From an uncultured Lachnospiraceae bacterium (GTDB lineage: Bacteria > Bacillota > Clostridia > Lachnospirales > Lachnospiraceae), in NCBI GenBank assembly GCA_902779575.1, contig CACZBW010000009.1:62001-126000 (forward strand): 64,000 nt of DNA, written 5' to 3'. Of the stretch, positions 35,250 through 43,706 are shown in pieces. Each line of letters starts with the position of its first letter. Within the stretch, counting starts at the first letter, position 1. Made by a program: the position numbers and the translations under genes. The notes below the pieces were generated by a model. That model worked only from the letters and a program-made list of their open reading frames with translations, did not search any database and was not told where the DNA came from.

Positions 35250-37289
35250 ATGAAATTTACAAATGGCTTCTGGCTTGTCCGGGACGAGTACACGCCGGAT
35301 TATGTCCGGGATTTTTACACGGTGGAAGAGGATGAGGACAGTGTCCGCGCCTACGCGCCTTATAAAAAGATAGACGGGCGCGGAGATATGCTCAACATCG
35401 GCGTCATGACCTTCTCTTTCACGGCGCCGGCGGAGGACGTCCTGGGCGTTAAGATGCAGAATCACATGGGAAACTATGATCATTCCCCCTCCTATATCCT
35501 CGGCGGGATGCAGGGAAGAAAGGCGCTTGTCAGAGAGGTGAAAAACGCGGAGGGCGGAAAGGAGATCTCCTCCTGGGAGATTTCATCCGGAAAAGTCAGC
35601 GTCAGGTTTTCCCAGGGCAGCCCGGAAATGAATTATTTCGCGGAGGGAAAGCCGCTTACCTGCACAAAATCCCGGAGCATGGGGATGATGCATGAAAAGA
35701 GCGGGAAGAATTACATCCTCACAGGCCTGAACCTTGGCGTGGGAGAACTGGTCTACGGACTGGGCGAACGGTTCACTCCCATGGTAAAAAACGGCCAGGT
35801 CGTGGATATGTGGAATGAAGACGGCGGCACCGCCAGCGAGATCGCCTATAAAAACATCCCCTTCTACTATACTTCGGCCGGCTACGGCGTGTTTGTCAAC
35901 CATCCGGGCGCGGTCAGCTTCGAGATCGGAAGCGAAAAAGTGGAGACAGTCCAGTTTTCCGTGGAGGATGAGGAGCTGGAGTTCTTTATCATTTACGGGC
36001 CGACTCCGAAGGAGATCATTGAGAAATACACTGCCCTGACCGGCCGTCCGGCGCTTCCGCCCGAATGGTCCTTCGGCCTCTGGCTGACGACCTCTTTTAC
36101 GACCAATTACGACGAAGACACCGTCACGGGATTCATCGAAGGCTTCCGGCAGAGGCAGATCCCCCTCCAGGTCTTCCATTTTGACTGTTTCTGGATGAAA
36201 GGCTTCGAGTGGTGCAATTTCCTCTGGGATAAGGATATGTTCCCGGATCCGGAAGGAATGCTCCGCCGCTACCATGAGCGGGGCCTGAAGATCTGCGTCT
36301 GGATCAACCCCTATATCGCGCAGAAATCGCCTCTCTTCCGCGAGGGGATGGAGGCGGGATACCTCCTGAAGAAAAACAGCAGGAAAGTCTGGCAGTGGGA
36401 TCTGTGGCAGGCCGGAATGGCCCTGGTGGATTTCACGAACCCGGATGCCTGCGCCTGGTATCAGTCGAAACTGAAGGCCCTGCTTGACATGGGAGTGGAC
36501 TGCTTCAAGACCGATTTCGGCGAGAGAGTTCCCACGGACGTGGTCTGGTATGACGGTTCGGATCCGATGAAGATGCATAATTATTACACGCATCTTTACA
36601 ACAAGTGCGTCTTTGACCTGCTTGTCAGGGAAAGAGGAGAAGGGGAGGCCTGCCTCTTTGCCCGCAGCGCCACGGCCGGCGGCCAGCAGTTCCCGGTTCA
36701 CTGGGGCGGGGACTCTACCAGCCAGTATATTTCCATGGCGGAAACCCTGCGCGGTGGCCTTTCCCTGATGGACAGCGGCTTCGGTTTCTGGAGCCATGAC
36801 ATTGGAGGCTTTGAAGATCAGGGCTCGGCAGATCTCTACAAGCGCTGGGTTGCCTTCGGCCTGCTTTCCTCCCACAGCCGCCTGCACGGGTCCAGCTCTT
36901 ACCGGGTGCCGTGGAATTACGACGACGAAGCCAGTGATGTCCTTCGCTTCTTTGTAAACCTGAAGCAGAAGCTGATGCCTTATATCCTGGAGCTCGCGAA
37001 ATGCGCGCATGAGAAAGGCATTCCGGTTCTCAGACCCATGCATATGGAATTCCCCGATGACCCGGCCTGCGCTTACCTGGACCAGCAGTATATGCTGGGC
37101 AGCCGGATCCTGGTCTCGCCGGTCTTCTCTGAGGACGGCAGGCAGCGCTTCTATCTTCCGGAAGGAAAATGGGTGCACCTCATCAGCCGTGAGCCGGCAC
37201 AGGGCGGACGCTGGATGGAAGGATGCTATGACTATTTCAGCCTGCCGCTCTATGTGCGCGAGGGCGATCCTCTTCTTGAGATGGTGTGA
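35250..37289 (+). CDS. yicI: YicI-type alpha-xylosidase, GH31
   Basis: With the start at 35250 the protein has 679 residues. I choose this ATG over those at 35085 and 35238 because GGAG lies six bases ahead and the E. coli homologue also begins MKFT-like. The nucleophile is Asp422 in KTDFGERVPTD and the acid/base Asp488 in VHWGGDSTSQYIS; the 66-residue spacing equals that of E. coli YicI (416 and 482). The enzyme removes alpha-D-xylose from isoprimeverose and similar disaccharides with retention of configuration. It would complete breakdown of a xyloside brought in by the upstream transporter. Confidence 0.92.
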   Translation: MKFTNGFWLVRDEYTPDYVRDFYTVEEDEDSVRAYAPYKKIDGRGDMLNIGVMTFSFTAPAEDVLGVKMQNHMGNYDHSPSYILGGMQGRKALVREVKNAEGGKEISSWEISSGKVSVRFSQGSPEMNYFAEGKPLTCTKSRSMGMMHEKSGKNYILTGLNLGVGELVYGLGERFTPMVKNGQVVDMWNEDGGTASEIAYKNIPFYYTSAGYGVFVNHPGAVSFEIGSEKVETVQFSVEDEELEFFIIYGPTPKEIIEKYTALTGRPALPPEWSFGLWLTTSFTTNYDEDTVTGFIEGFRQRQIPLQVFHFDCFWMKGFEWCNFLWDKDMFPDPEGMLRRYHERGLKICVWINPYIAQKSPLFREGMEAGYLLKKNSRKVWQWDLWQAGMALVDFTNPDACAWYQSKLKALLDMGVDCFKTDFGERVPTDVVWYDGSDPMKMHNYYTHLYNKCVFDLLVRERGEGEACLFARSATAGGQQFPVHWGGDSTSQYISMAETLRGGLSLMDSGFGFWSHDIGGFEDQGSADLYKRWVAFGLLSSHSRLHGSSSYRVPWNYDDEASDVLRFFVNLKQKLMPYILELAKCAHEKGIPVLRPMHMEFPDDPACAYLDQQYMLGSRILVSPVFSEDGRQRFYLPEGKWVHLISREPAQGGRWMEGCYDYFSLPLYVREGDPLLEMV

Positions 37290-37357
37290 AATCCAGCATC
37301 CGTCAGGCGGATGATCTGTCTGCCCGGATGACGGATCCGGAAAAATACAGTGTGCTT

Positions 37358-37398
37358 CAGCGCCTTTTCGCGCCGGAAAGGCGCTGAATTATTGTTTT
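37358..37398 (+). terminator. Intrinsic terminator of the GH31 locus
   Basis: CAGCGCCTTT (37358-37367) pairs with AAAGGCGCTG (37377-37386) around a 9-base loop, followed by AATTATTGTTTT. It closes the sugar locus. Confidence 0.75.
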
Positions 37399-37464
37399 AT
37401 CCTTCGGTATTCTGACAGGGTGATTCGTATCGGAGCGACTGTCTGACTGTCTGTACAGGCGGAT

Positions 37465-37483
37465 AAAGGCGGCGGAATGGAGA
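37465..37483 (+). repeat. 19-base leader repeat before the acetyltransferase gene (copy 2)
   Basis: Identical to 35226-35244 and again followed by five bases and an ATG. Confidence 0.7.
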
Positions 37484-37488
37484 ATTAA

Positions 37489-37956
37489 ATGAGTTTGGAA
37501 CAGATGGAAGTGCTGCGCGCCGGCGAGGAATGGGCAAGGGCGGGAGCTTATTCGGTACGGATCCAGGGCATGAACAGGCAGCACCACATTTCCCTGAGAG
37601 AAGAATTTGATGAACATGACGGGGATGGCACGAGATATATCGTGCTTCTGGATGAAGGCTATCCGGTGGCGACATGCCGTTTCTATGAGCTTGACAGGGA
37701 ACGGGTCATGATCGGCCGGGTCGTTGTACTTCCCGAATACCGGGGCAGCGGACTGGGCAGGAAGGTTATCCTGGAAGCGGAATCCTGGATCCGCGAGCTG
37801 GGATATACTGCGGCGGAGATTGAGAGCAGAACGGTCGCAACGGGTTTCTATCTGAGACTCGGCTATGAGATCGAAGACGGCAGCGTCGTCCGGAGCGGGG
37901 TCTTTGAATGCGTCCGGATGCGGAAAGACCTGAAGAAGGATCAAAGAGAATTATAG
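37489..37956 (+). CDS. GNAT-family N-acetyltransferase
   Basis: 155 residues, normal for GNAT. The acetyl-CoA-binding P-loop region reads VVLPEYRGSGLGRKVI near residues 80-95, followed by EAESWIRELGYTAAEIES and the C-terminal GFYLRLGYEIEDG. GNATs move an acetyl group from acetyl-CoA to an amine; the acceptor is unknown. The short N-terminal part resembles ElaA/YjcF-type members. It is the first gene after the sugar locus terminator and shares that locus's leader repeat. Confidence 0.85.
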   Translation: MSLEQMEVLRAGEEWARAGAYSVRIQGMNRQHHISLREEFDEHDGDGTRYIVLLDEGYPVATCRFYELDRERVMIGRVVVLPEYRGSGLGRKVILEAESWIRELGYTAAEIESRTVATGFYLRLGYEIEDGSVVRSGVFECVRMRKDLKKDQREL

Positions 37957-38010
37957 GAGCGCGGAGCCATCCGTAACTATACTTAAGGCGAATAATACAG
38001 ATTGTGAGAG

Positions 38011-38970
38011 ATGGAATTTATGGGCGGACAAAAAGAAGAAAAGAAAAGCTCAATGATTACAGAACAGATTTTTGATGTCATTTGTCTGATTACGTCATAT
38101 GGCATTCTGTTCCTGCTTCCGCAGAAGATCGATGTTTTCTTTTATCTGATCTTCGGAATATCCGCTTTTCTCTTCTGCATAGGGTTCTTTCGTCTGGGAT
38201 TCACCTTCCATGCACCGGCAGGCGCAAATGGGATTCTGATCGCCGGATTATTTTATGTCATTATCGGAGCTTTGATCAATGCGGCAGCTTTATATGAAAT
38301 CTGCCGGGATCAGGGCAGCGGACGCAGTATTACGATTGCGACGCTTCTGCTGATTGAGGCTCTTGTGTTATTTGCCATGGCTGCGGGCAGAAGCAGCACG
38401 CCGGAAAGTCAGCGCAGAGCAGCGGTTCTTTTACGGGCTGCGGCTGTTTTTGCCGTTCTTTTCGGAATTGCATTTGCTCTCTGGAAGCATTTCAGCGAGG
38501 CTGCTGTGATAATGGGGACCATACTCCTGATCGAAGCTGTCTGCCTGTGGAAAATGGGAGGCGGCAGCAATCCCTTTAACACACTGACTCCTGAAATACA
38601 GTCAGTCCCGGGGATGCGGATTCCGATCGGGGAGCTGAAATCAGTTTTTGCCGATGTTGAGACGCAGCTGGGGTATCCCTGGATCGGGAAAATTCAGACG
38701 ATGAAGCAGGATTCCATCATTTACGGTCCTTCGGAAGACGGGTTCTGTGTTTATGGGTATTATCTGTTCGGCCAGTTTTATATATCAGGCAGTACGAATC
38801 CTCTTTTCCCCGACCCTGAAAATGCACAGGGTCATATCACAGAGGAAATCCCGGACAGCGATGGAATTTTGCTGGCAAAAGAAAATCTTCCGGAAGCATA
38901 CAGAAATATGTTCACCCGATATACGGAAAAAGGGGAGGCCCGCTGGAGTACGGATCTTTCGGATCATTAA
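38011..38970 (+). CDS. Membrane protein of unknown function with cytosolic C-terminal domain
   Basis: A 319-residue protein. The first 190 residues hold about six hydrophobic segments (for example ICLITSYGILFLLP, FYLIFGISAFLFCIGFF, GILIAGLFYVIIGALI, AAAVFAVLFGIAFAL). The rest is a hydrophilic domain with several aromatic residues (PWIGKIQTMKQDSIIYGPSEDG, FCVYGYYLFGQFYI) that I cannot place. ATG 38020 is an alternative start. AT-richer codons than the GH31 genes suggest a different history. It lies between acetyltransferase and macrodomain genes on the same strand; no function is inferred. Confidence 0.6.
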   Translation: MEFMGGQKEEKKSSMITEQIFDVICLITSYGILFLLPQKIDVFFYLIFGISAFLFCIGFFRLGFTFHAPAGANGILIAGLFYVIIGALINAAALYEICRDQGSGRSITIATLLLIEALVLFAMAAGRSSTPESQRRAAVLLRAAAVFAVLFGIAFALWKHFSEAAVIMGTILLIEAVCLWKMGGGSNPFNTLTPEIQSVPGMRIPIGELKSVFADVETQLGYPWIGKIQTMKQDSIIYGPSEDGFCVYGYYLFGQFYISGSTNPLFPDPENAQGHITEEIPDSDGILLAKENLPEAYRNMFTRYTEKGEARWSTDLSDH

Positions 38971-39016
38971 GAAAGAACAGGATTGAGAAAATTACAGACA
39001 GACGGGAGGATTCACG

Positions 39017-39532
39017 ATGCGTTCCATTCAAATTCAGAAAATCAGTATAACGGACCTGGAGACAGACGTTGTTGTAAATGCGGCAAATGAAGGCCTGTGG
39101 GCCGGCGGCGGCGTATGCGGCGCGATCTTCAGGGCAGCGGGACACTGGCAGCTGCAGGACGCCTGTGACAGAATCGGTCACTGCGATACGGGGGCGGCTG
39201 TTATCACGCCGGGGTTTCAGCTTAAGGCAAAATATATCATTCATGCTGTCGGTCCCGTCTGGAGAGACGGAAAGCATAATGAACCGGAACTGCTGTACGG
39301 CGCATACCGGAAGTCGCTTGAACTGGCAGCGGAAAACGGCTGCTCCTCCATCGGCTTTCCGCTCATTTCTGCCGGAATCTTCGGATATCCTGCGGAGCAG
39401 GCATGGCAGACGGCGATACAGGCATGCCGTGATTTTCTGAATAAAGGAAATGAGATCGACATTGTATTTGCGGTTCTTGACGATGCCATGCTGAGGAAGG
39501 GGCAGCGGATCCTGGAGAATACCGGAAGGTGA
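39017..39532 (+). CDS. Macrodomain protein (ADP-ribose binding or hydrolysing)
   Basis: A 171-residue protein made of a single macrodomain. VVNAANEGLWAGGGVCGAIFRAAG carries the ADP-ribose-binding Asn-Ala-Ala-Asn and glycine loop, and SIGFPLISAGIFGYP the second loop; both match O-acetyl-ADP-ribose deacetylase/YmdB-type proteins. It would bind or hydrolyse ADP-ribose derivatives. GGGAGG precedes the ATG. Its neighbours give no hint of an ADP-ribosylating toxin or a sirtuin partner. Confidence 0.88.
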   Translation: MRSIQIQKISITDLETDVVVNAANEGLWAGGGVCGAIFRAAGHWQLQDACDRIGHCDTGAAVITPGFQLKAKYIIHAVGPVWRDGKHNEPELLYGAYRKSLELAAENGCSSIGFPLISAGIFGYPAEQAWQTAIQACRDFLNKGNEIDIVFAVLDDAMLRKGQRILENTGR

Positions 39533-39556
39533 CAGTTCACTGACGGACCAGACAAA

Positions 39557-39601
39557 AAAGGACGTTTCTTTTCTGCATTTCGCAGTAAGGAAACGTCCTT
39601 T
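39557..39601. terminator. Bidirectional terminator between convergent genes
   Basis: AAAGGACGTTTC (39557-39568) pairs with GAAACGTCCTTT (39590-39601), with an inner CTGC/GCAG stem. An A run precedes it (T run for the minus strand). It separates the macrodomain gene from the end of the minus-strand sugar island. Confidence 0.8.
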
Positions 39602-39651
39602 CTGAATTTTAGCGGCGGAGTCGGCTGACAGCGGAGCCGGCGGCCTTTCAT

Positions 39652-40815
39652 TTATAACACAACGGTTCTGTTCTGCTCTGCGGCCAGATAGGCGATCTGC
39701 GTAAGTTCCGCGGCTTCTCTGGCGATCTGAAAGCCTGACAGGGGCTCCCGCCCCTCCAGCATACATTCCAGGAAATCCTGGATCTCGCCATAATAGCCCC
39801 GGATGATCTCTTCACTCACGATGGCCCTGTGATGGCCGATGTTGCTGTCGTTCTTCTCAACGAAATGCTCGTCCTCAATGCCTTTATCGTCCGAGAAGTA
39901 GACGTCCAGCAGATCCGCCTGGGAAAAGCGGCATTTGAATACGGCATCGTTGCCGTACATATCGAAGGTCGTCACGGATTCACCGACAAAGGTGTCGCCC
40001 GAGGTCAGGGTGGCTTTGGAACCGTCACGGAAGGTGAGCACCACATGCGCCCAGTCTTCGGTATCCACCGGGTCCGCTTCGATGTAGCGGTTCTCGATGT
40101 GCTTCATAACCTGCGAACAGTCGCAGGCGACGGACTTCACGCCGTATTCCAGCCCCCTGCTCTCCATTTCCAGGCGCTTGGCATAGATCGCTGCGCTCAG
40201 CGGATGGATGAGATTGCGCGCAAGGGTCCCTCCGCCGCTTTGTTCCCAGTATTTTACGTAGGATGCCGGGGAACCTTTATGTCCGGCGATGCTGTCCATC
40301 TGCACAAGCGTTGTGCCTTTGCTGCGCATCAGCTCGCAGGCGCGGATAAAGGCAGGCGCGTAGATCCAGTTTTCCGCGTAGAAGAAGCGCCGCCCGGTGA
40401 CGTTCATGACCGCTTCGAGTTCATCGATGGTCTTTCTGACTTCCCGCAGCATCTTCTCTTTTGAGACATTTCCGACTGGCTTTTTATCGTCAGGCATACC
40501 GAAATAACCCGTCAGGGGTTTCTCACAGATGACATCCTTCCCGGCACGCATTGCCTTCACGATCATATCCGCGTGCAGAAATGGAGGAGTAGTGATGTCA
40601 ATGAGATCGACTTCCGGGTCCCGCAGGATCTCCCCGAAATCGCGGGTACAGCTTTCGAAGCGGAACTGCTGCGCGAATTCAGAGAGATTCTCCTCCAGGC
40701 CGCATACCGTCTTGCGGCGTACGTCGATCCCGTAGACGTGGTTGTATGCCCGTGCATGCATTCTGCCCGCCCAGCCGATTCCGACCAGGGCGACGCAGAT
40801 TGTTTTATTATTCAT
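39652..40815 (-). CDS. Gfo/Idh/MocA-family oxidoreductase A, last gene of the TRAP island
   Basis: 387 residues with an N-terminal Rossmann fold (VALVGIGWAGRMHARAYNHV) and the family's CEKPLTG motif, in which the Lys is the usual catalytic base. The C-terminal half is the alpha/beta substrate domain with NLIHPLSAAIY and GSKATLTSGDTFVGES. These enzymes oxidise or reduce sugar ring carbons with NAD(P), often tightly bound. It is longer than the two other Gfo enzymes of the island because of an insertion near residues 110-130 (FGMPDDKKPVGNVSKEKM). It lies 73 bases after the MDR gene, the widest gap among the metabolic genes, with a decayed repeat between. Substrate unknown. Confidence 0.88.
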   Translation of the reverse strand: MNNKTICVALVGIGWAGRMHARAYNHVYGIDVRRKTVCGLEENLSEFAQQFRFESCTRDFGEILRDPEVDLIDITTPPFLHADMIVKAMRAGKDVICEKPLTGYFGMPDDKKPVGNVSKEKMLREVRKTIDELEAVMNVTGRRFFYAENWIYAPAFIRACELMRSKGTTLVQMDSIAGHKGSPASYVKYWEQSGGGTLARNLIHPLSAAIYAKRLEMESRGLEYGVKSVACDCSQVMKHIENRYIEADPVDTEDWAHVVLTFRDGSKATLTSGDTFVGESVTTFDMYGNDAVFKCRFSQADLLDVYFSDDKGIEDEHFVEKNDSNIGHHRAIVSEEIIRGYYGEIQDFLECMLEGREPLSGFQIAREAAELTQIAYLAAEQNRTVVL

Positions 40816-40825
40816 AATGATCCTT

Positions 40826-40921
40826 AAAACTTGATAACTTTCTCAAAAGCTGTAGACGGCTTTGACAGATTCTCCCGGCCGGGCAGTCTCAAAACTTGAT
40901 AACGGCCTTGATGGCTTCTCC
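40826..40921. repeat. Degenerate repeats of the 3' end of the MDR dehydrogenase gene
   Basis: The last bases of the MDR gene plus its stop (40887-40921) recur at 40841-40875 with 26 of 35 positions identical, including the TTTTGAGA at the stop codon. A further 13-base exact piece of the same tail (AAAACTTGATAAC, 40891-40903) recurs at 40826-40838. This looks like the remnant of a former tandem duplication or of a deleted paralogous gene. Confidence 0.65.
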
Positions 40922-41920
40922 CGATTTTGCGTCCTCAAATGCCTGAAGGGCATCTTTAAAGTCGTAAACACGGATGATCTTTGCAAGATCATCTTTCATC
41001 AGGGACATCATGTGCACTACCGCGGAGCTTCCGTCCGTTCTCAGGAACGCGCCCGGGCCCTTTGCTCCGACAATGGTCAGTTCCCTGCGGAAAATGGGAA
41101 GCGGGTCAAACTCCGGGATTGTGCCGTGATAGACGCTTGCCGCCACGACCCGGCCGCCGTACCGTGCCGTCGTCATGGCCTGGGACAGGACGGAAGGAGT
41201 ACCCGTTGCCTCAATTACCACGTCCGCGCCGTGCTCGCCGCAGATTTCGCGGATCACCGCCATCCCTGCTTCGTCGTTGCCTACTACTGCGTCAAAAATA
41301 CCGGTCTGACGGGCCTTTTCCTGGCGGGCAGGACGGCGTCCCACGCAGATGATGGCTCCCGCGCCGAGATGCCTGAGGATAATCGCCGCGATGATACCCA
41401 TAGCGCCCAGGCCGTAGACGACCACATTGTCACCGGGTTTGATATTCGCCTTCATGGCGATCTGATAGGCGCAGTTGGTGGGCTCCATCAGCGCGGCGGT
41501 GACATCGTCTATGGCATCGGGAACAGGGCTTAAAAAGCTGTAATCCGGCGTGCTGCGCGCCAGAGTGTATTCGGTGAAACCGCCGGGAGTAATGGCGTCG
41601 TTCAGGCTGCGGCAGTATTCCGATAGACCGTTCAGGCAGTACCAGCAGGTACCGCAGGTGCGGGAAACCTCACTGGCCACTCTCATACCGGGCTCGATCT
41701 TCACGCTGCCTTTTGAAACTTCTGTGACGACGCCGGAGAATTCGTGTCCGAAATACAGTTCTTTGCTCACATCCCTTTTTCCGCTGAGCAGTGCCAGGTC
41801 GCTTCCGCAGATCCCGCAGGCGCTGACGTGTACCTTTACCATACCGTCCTGAAGGGCGATCTCGTCTTCAGGATATCTCAATTCCAGCTTACCGCCGGCA
41901 AGCAGTGCGATTTTCTTCAT
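40889..41920 (-). CDS. Zinc-dependent medium-chain dehydrogenase (sorbitol/threonine dehydrogenase-like)
   Basis: 343 residues. Catalytic-zinc ligands are Cys35 (SACGICGSD) and His59-Glu60 (FGHEF); four structural-zinc cysteines lie in RTCGTCWYCLNGLSEYC; the NAD-binding loop is GLGAMGIIAA. This is the polyol/threonine dehydrogenase layout. In this island it probably oxidises a hydroxyl of a polyol or sugar acid. It starts two bases after the stop of the upstream epimerase gene, with GGGGGA as ribosome binding site. Confidence 0.9.
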   Translation of the reverse strand: MKKIALLAGGKLELRYPEDEIALQDGMVKVHVSACGICGSDLALLSGKRDVSKELYFGHEFSGVVTEVSKGSVKIEPGMRVASEVSRTCGTCWYCLNGLSEYCRSLNDAITPGGFTEYTLARSTPDYSFLSPVPDAIDDVTAALMEPTNCAYQIAMKANIKPGDNVVVYGLGAMGIIAAIILRHLGAGAIICVGRRPARQEKARQTGIFDAVVGNDEAGMAVIREICGEHGADVVIEATGTPSVLSQAMTTARYGGRVVAASVYHGTIPEFDPLPIFRRELTIVGAKGPGAFLRTDGSSAVVHMMSLMKDDLAKIIRVYDFKDALQAFEDAKSGEAIKAVIKF

Positions 41921-41922
41921 CT

Positions 41923-42705
41923 TCAGATCCCCCTTATGCAGGTGTCCAGCAGCTCCCGGGCGTCTTTTCCCGCGGCCTGCCAGTCGTCGGGAACGTCAGC
42001 TTCAATGGTCAGCGTGCCGTCGTAGTCTTTCAGCCGGTCAAAGAATGACTGGTAATTATATCCGTCTCCCAGCTTCGGCCAGCGTCTCTCGGGCCAGGAC
42101 AGCGGAAAGTCGACGTGGATGTGTTTAATGATATCGCGGTATTTCACCAGGTCGTCAAAACTTTCACCGGACCACACAAAGTGGCGGAGATCCGCCATGA
42201 CGAACAGGTTCGGCCTGTCTGTAAGTTCTATTACCCGCGCCGCCTCGGGTACGGTGTTCATATAGTTGGAATACTTCGGCCCCAGGGGCTCGATCAGAAT
42301 CCGCTGGCCCTGCCCGCCGGCGATGTCGCAGAGCATCCGCAGGAAATCCACGAACACATGCTCGCGGGAGAGACTGTCTTCATCGATCAGCCAGCGGGCC
42401 TTTCCGTTGCCGAAAAGAATGTTTTTGATGCCCGCTTTCGCGCATTTCGCGCAGGAGGAGCGGACATAGGCTTCGAGGCTGGATACCTGGAAACCCGGAA
42501 CAAAGAATGTCGGCTCCGTGATGGGCAGGATGCGGGCTCCGTTGGGGATGTCGAATGCCGTCTCCTTAACATGGGCAAGGAAGCTGTCGAACTCCTTATC
42601 GCCCAGGGCTTCGATCTCCGGCATGTCCAGCTCGGCGTAGTCGAAACCCGCACGCTTTATTTCATCGTAATCTTTGATAAATCCAAATCCACCCAGCTTA
42701 ATCAT
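41923..42705 (-). CDS. Sugar phosphate isomerase/epimerase-family TIM-barrel protein A
   Basis: 260 residues from ATG 42705. I take this start because GGGAGGG lies six bases ahead; the in-frame ATG six bases earlier abuts that site. The start also overlaps the upstream kinase stop (ATGA). The AP-endonuclease-2-like barrel has acidic metal ligands in ILIEPLGPKYSNYMN, ADLRHFVWSGES, HIHVDFPLSW and LTIEADVP. Members include tagatose epimerases, IolE-type dehydratases and newer 3-keto-glycoside-cleaving lyases. The substrate is unknown; the company of three Gfo/Idh enzymes makes ketosugar chemistry likely. Confidence 0.85.
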   Translation of the reverse strand: MIKLGGFGFIKDYDEIKRAGFDYAELDMPEIEALGDKEFDSFLAHVKETAFDIPNGARILPITEPTFFVPGFQVSSLEAYVRSSCAKCAKAGIKNILFGNGKARWLIDEDSLSREHVFVDFLRMLCDIAGGQGQRILIEPLGPKYSNYMNTVPEAARVIELTDRPNLFVMADLRHFVWSGESFDDLVKYRDIIKHIHVDFPLSWPERRWPKLGDGYNYQSFFDRLKDYDGTLTIEADVPDDWQAAGKDARELLDTCIRGI

Positions 42706-43706
42706 CTGCATCCCTCCCTGAGCACGTCCAGAACGGAAGCGTCGAAGCCCTGATAGTTTCGTTCACGCATCAGCGCCTGCACCTCGTCAAGGACCGGCAG
42801 GCTGTTGATGGCGCCCATGCGGGACACAGTGATTGCCGCGGTATGGCTGGCAAAATCCAGTGCCTGCGCCTGGGGCAGCCCGGCTGACAGCGCCGTGCAG
42901 AAGGCAGCCACGAAAGAATCTCCGGCGGCGGTGGGGTCTGCCACATGGGGCATCTTTACGCAGGGCGTATGATGAATGCCGTCCTGTCCCGCGATCACCG
43001 AACCGTTGCCGCCCATGGTGATGATGAGGTTCTGAACGCCTCTGTCATGAAAGGCCTTAGCCACAATTGCCACATCGTCAAAATTGATCCCGTTCTCCAC
43101 ATTGATCTCATGTCCGGCCAGCAGCGCCGCTTCATGCTCGTTGGGAGAGAGAAAGGCGGCACATTCGAGAAGACCGTCGGACATGGGCGCTGCGGGGGCG
43201 GGGTTGATCATCACCGGAACGCTGGCGTCATGGGCCCAGCGGGCCACGGTCTCCACTACAGGCATCGGCAGCTCAAACTGCATGATGACCATGTCGTAAG
43301 AAGCAATCCCCTCCCGGAGCCAGGAAAGCTCCTCCGCAGTAATGGTGAAGTTCGATCCGGGGCATACCGTAATACGGTTCTGCGTGCCTGTTTCGCTGAC
43401 TTCCAGCTGGATCATGGCCACACCGGTAGACTCGTTTTCATCCGTCAGCACGCGGGAAACATCCACTCCGGATTCCTGCGCCACAGCCAGCAGAGCCTTT
43501 CCGAAATCGTCCTTTCCGACTTTACCGGCCATAGTGACTTCAGCGCCCAGACGGGCGCACTGTACGGCCTGGTTCAGGCCCTTTCCGCCCGGCGCGGTCT
43601 GAAACTTCATTCCGATCACTGTTTCACCGGAATTGGGAACTCTCTTCGCCGAGGCGGTCAGATCCATGTTCAGGCTGCCGACTACCAGTATCTTCGGTCG
43701 CTTCAT
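42702..43706 (-). CDS. Ribokinase-like PfkB-family sugar kinase
   Basis: 334 residues. The N-terminal NMDLTASAKRVPNSGE and GGKGLNQAVQCARLGA match ribokinase (GGKGANQA). The C-terminal DPTAAGDSFVAAFCTALS holds the anion hole and catalytic Asp. It phosphorylates a sugar or keto-sugar acid with ATP; in this setting the substrate could be a pentose, a 2-keto-3-deoxy acid or another product of the island, so I do not name it RbsK. It overlaps its upstream neighbour's stop by four bases. Confidence 0.88.
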   Translation of the reverse strand: MKRPKILVVGSLNMDLTASAKRVPNSGETVIGMKFQTAPGGKGLNQAVQCARLGAEVTMAGKVGKDDFGKALLAVAQESGVDVSRVLTDENESTGVAMIQLEVSETGTQNRITVCPGSNFTITAEELSWLREGIASYDMVIMQFELPMPVVETVARWAHDASVPVMINPAPAAPMSDGLLECAAFLSPNEHEAALLAGHEINVENGINFDDVAIVAKAFHDRGVQNLIITMGGNGSVIAGQDGIHHTPCVKMPHVADPTAAGDSFVAAFCTALSAGLPQAQALDFASHTAAITVSRMGAINSLPVLDEVQALMRERNYQGFDASVLDVLREGCR

